From positions 124,001 through 188,000 of the forward strand of contig JAPJBO010000382.1 of assembly GCA_030068145.1 (NCBI GenBank): DNA of 64,000 bases. Reading direction: 5' to 3'. The stretch comes from Diplonema papillatum (taxonomy: Eukaryota > Euglenozoa > Diplonemea > Diplonemida > Diplonemidae). Below the pieces are notes generated by a model. It had not been told where the DNA came from. It was given only the letters and a program-made list of their open reading frames with translations, and did no database searches. Below, piece after piece: positions 62,158-64,000 of this stretch. The stretch's first letter is position 1; the number at the start of each line of letters is the position of its first letter. A program made the position numbers and the translations under genes.

Positions 62158-62655
62158 CTAGCAAGACGGGATGATGAATGATGAAGAAGCGCTAAGTGAT
62201 CGCAAAGGTCCTTGTCTGGCGACCGACCTTCCTTGAAAGGAAGGTCGGTAGCCAGACATTTTTGTCAGCAAGGTGCAGGCGATGCACGGGCTCCATGATG
62301 ACCTCGTCAACGGCCCCACAGGCGTACACTCACTAGCCGTCGTGAAGAGGCCTCTGTCTGTAACCATCTTTTTCATCCTTGGGAGCAGTGCATCGCCAGG
62401 GAGATCGAACCCCAAGGCAAGGAGCGACTCTTGCAGCTTCTGAAAGTAATCCAGCACGTACTGGAGATACTTGGTTGTCGTTGCTGGATCCTTCTGCCAC
62501 ACAAGTGCTGCAAACACAAGCCGCATCCTCCATCTCTGCTCCATCGTGTCCAGGTACGAGAACGTCAGGCAGAGGATATCTTTGCTCCCCGGAAGCTCTC
62601 CTGCATCCCCGGCAATGACGAAGTCACCACCCCCAAGCCGGAGCAGAAACTCCAT
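62158..62655 (-). CDS. Coding-like segment in the transposon, minus strand
   Basis: 165 residues, of good composition over the first 110 or so: DFVIAGDAGELPGSKDILCL, then MEQRWRMRLVFAALVWQKD and an amphipathic helix YLQYVLDYFQKLQESLLALG. The final 40 residues cross a strong hairpin (62214-62257) and look less protein-like, so the true end or a splice site may lie earlier. It could be part of the transposase. No catalytic residues are identified. Confidence 0.35.
   Translation of the reverse strand: MEFLLRLGGGDFVIAGDAGELPGSKDILCLTFSYLDTMEQRWRMRLVFAALVWQKDPATTTKYLQYVLDYFQKLQESLLALGFDLPGDALLPRMKKMVTDRGLFTTASECTPVGPLTRSSWSPCIACTLLTKMSGYRPSFQGRSVARQGPLRSLSASSSFIIPSC
62214..62257. other. Strong 20-bp hairpin
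   Basis: GTCTGGC-GACCGACCTTCCTT, loop GA, then the matching arm to GCCAGAC: 20 of 21 positions pair, with one G/A mismatch. It may be a transcription-end or transposon regulatory structure, or an inserted palindrome. Confidence 0.7.
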
Positions 62656-62789
62656 GTCACCGAGGACAAGGTGCCTACCGAGCGCTCGGCGAACACCCTA
62701 TCGCCTGGAACTGGCCCGCACGGAATGCCTAAAGGCTCAAGTACTAACTGCGCTAAATTTAATATATGCGAGCTATTGTGGTACTCATT

Positions 62790-63121
62790 TGCATGCAAAT
62801 GACTCCCCACTGACGCAACAAGAAGACGCCGATGCTCTATCGAATCACGCGATGGATGAGGTTCAGAGACGAGCGACAGCCGAGTATCGGGACTCGGCGA
62901 CCGCGAAATCGTACGCGATGAAGAGCGCGATGCGACGGCTGACGAGTATCGTGCAGACGCCGATTCACCCGGCGCTTGAGATGCAAGTCAACGTCCTGAC
63001 GTCTCTCGGAGGCGGGAACATGGCCGGACTCAACAAGAGACCACAAATAGCAAACCAGCAGGCGTTTGAAGCTGTGATGCGCGCCTACGAAGCCGCCGCA
63101 CGAGAGCAGACGGCGAAGTAG
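62790..63121 (+). CDS. Coding-like segment in the transposon, plus strand
   Basis: Open to a TAG at 63119-63121. It reads LTQQEDADALSNHAMDEVQR, then an Ala/Arg-rich helix-prone region ending in REQTAK. The frame continues further upstream (to 62471), but there it is antisense to the minus-strand segment and less convincing. The opening sequence ACGCAACAAGAAGACG recurs at 63583, near the other end of the next segment, suggesting a duplicated exon start or element-internal repeat. Confidence 0.35.
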
Positions 63122-63133
63122 GCCGGCGACAAG

Positions 63134-63499
63134 GTGCGAGCCGTACCGCAGGCTGGGCTCCGCAAAGCTGCAACACTGAATGGCAGTTTTCGACCGCAGA
63201 CGCATTACCCGTCGGGATGGGAGCGCAAGCAGGCTCGATGGAATCACGGAGTCAAGCAGGAGAGACGAACTGCGCAGACTGAGCGCAAGACGTGCACCAA
63301 GGGCAGACCAGGACGTTGGGACCGTGCGAAGTCGAAGAAGGAGTCCAAAAGCGAAGCAACAACACCAACGCGGAAACGCAACTCGAAGGCAGCCAAGCGG
63401 GCCTCCAGTGAAGTAACGAAGCTCATCCGAGTGTCCGATGAAACCCCTTGTCAATACCACCCAACGACTGCGACGCGCGTGCGAAATGTCGGACGCTAG
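63134..63499 (+). CDS. Short basic protein in the transposon, plus strand
   Basis: 121 codons, very rich in Lys, Arg, Thr and Gln (KSKKESKSEATTPTRKRNSK). It begins 13 bp after the previous segment ends and could be a nucleic-acid-binding protein, or a further part of the same gene in another frame. Confidence 0.3.
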   Translation: MRAVPQAGLRKAATLNGSFRPQTHYPSGWERKQARWNHGVKQERRTAQTERKTCTKGRPGRWDRAKSKKESKSEATTPTRKRNSKAAKRASSEVTKLIRVSDETPCQYHPTTATRVRNVGR

Positions 63500-63876
63500 C
63501 GTCTGTCAAGAGCATGCGTGACTCAGCCGTGTTTTAAAGGTGAGATGAGAGGCACCGGCTCACTCTGTCAAAGGACTATACTAACGCAACAAGAAGACGA
63601 GCTAATGCGAGATAGTGGTACCCGAGCCCGTACGCACTCGACAACCTGCTTCCGTGAGTCAGCCCGAGCTTCCTGGTCTCCAGCTACACTGCCTGTCGCG
63701 GTCATTTTTTCAGACTAATATTCTTGTTTTTATTCCAATTTCAATATCCTGTCATCAGCACCTTTTTAGCCCCGGAAGAAGGTGCGTTAGTGGGCCCGTT
63801 GAACCGGCCTATCAAGATTGGCTGAGTGTCACGCCTTTAATCAATTACTGCAGTACCCCCCCAATTCACCCAAATG
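63500..63876. other. Right sub-terminal part of the transposon
   Basis: No further gene is supported; it leads into the terminal GTAATCGAG array. Confidence 0.35.
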
Positions 63877-63955
63877 TTGATCGAGTGTAATCGAGCGTAA
63901 TCGAGCGTAATCGAGTGTAATCGAGTGTAATCGACGCGTAATCGAGCTAAAGTCA
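63877..63955. repeat. GTAATCGAG tandem repeat at the right transposon end
   Basis: About seven 10-bp units (TGTAATCGAG / CGTAATCGAG), just inside the right inverted repeat; a shorter array (61112-61135) lies inside the left one in the same direct orientation. Confidence 0.8.
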
Positions 63956-64000
63956 CTTTCAGGGGGGCTAGGTGAATTGGCTCAATCGCTTTGGCGAGTC

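Larger units (their letters stand above)
61088..63985. mobile_element. 2.9-kb DNA transposon with TIRs and 4-bp target duplication
   Basis: The left end TTGAGCCAATTCACCTACCC and right end GGGGCTAGGTGAATTGGCTCAA are inverted copies, flanked by TCGC on both sides (61084-61087 and 63986-63989). GTAATCGAG tandem repeats sit just inside both ends and at 61808-61895, always in the same orientation. It encodes a minus-strand Cys/His protein (61191-61796), a minus-strand coding-like segment (62158-62655) and plus-strand coding-like segments (62790-63121, 63134-63499). No catalytic DDE or YR motif is identified by eye, so the superfamily is open; a 4-bp duplication fits few known groups. Confidence 0.65.

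Noticed and set aside
61088-63985. A Polinton or virus-like element
   Set aside because: It is far too short, has no polymerase, integrase, capsid or ATPase-like segment, and has a 4-bp rather than 6-bp target duplication.

Overview
The window looks like nuclear DNA of a protist. It has few genes, is crowded with decayed mobile elements and minisatellites, and its protein genes are secreted or multi-membrane proteins with eukaryotic-type signal peptides, N-glycosylation sequons and a GPI-type tail. There are no bacterial operons, Shine-Dalgarno sites or rRNA. The large genes are uninterrupted single open frames. The lineage cannot be fixed from sequence alone. Stramenopiles, alveolates, euglenozoans and others carry Thr/Ala/Pro 'TDAPA' mucin-like proteins, and the tyrosine-recombinase retroelement near 54-56 kb has an uncommon domain order reminiscent of kinetoplastid VIPER/TATE elements. 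I treat both points as hints only.

Layout: three giant paralogous genes lie on the minus strand, here called A (2765-8647), B (28910-33778) and C (46241-51904). Each encodes a signal peptide, a roughly 300-residue beta-propeller-like ectodomain, a long Pro/Thr/Ala mucin-like repeat stalk, a roughly 320-residue block of about eight membrane segments, and a Ser/Arg/Pro-rich cytoplasmic tail. Gene A is a mosaic: its N-terminal half is almost B, and its C-terminal half is almost C. Tandem partial copies of gene ends lie next to the genes, downstream of B and C and upstream of C, and stray ectodomain scraps lie near 33.9 and 34.9 kb. A fourth gene, D (58104-59084, minus), encodes a small Cys-rich secreted protein with a GPI-type tail.

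The stretches between the genes (roughly 0.5-2.7, 8.7-28, 34-46 and 52-64 kb) hold tandem arrays, dispersed repeat families (called R1-R15 here), miniature inverted-repeat elements (one carrying a nested insertion with a 7-bp target duplication), a tRNA-like pol III promoter, a broken YR-type retroelement (about 53.25-56.6 kb), gag-like fossil fragments, and a 2.9-kb DNA transposon with matching ends and a 4-bp target duplication (61088-63985) encoding a Cys/His-rich basic protein.

The best candidate for an undescribed system is the A/B/C family: recombining giant surface proteins whose mucin-like minisatellites could serve as exchange points and whose adjacent partial end-copies could serve as donor cassettes. 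No similarity search or alignment was run; percentages and domain names are by-eye judgements.
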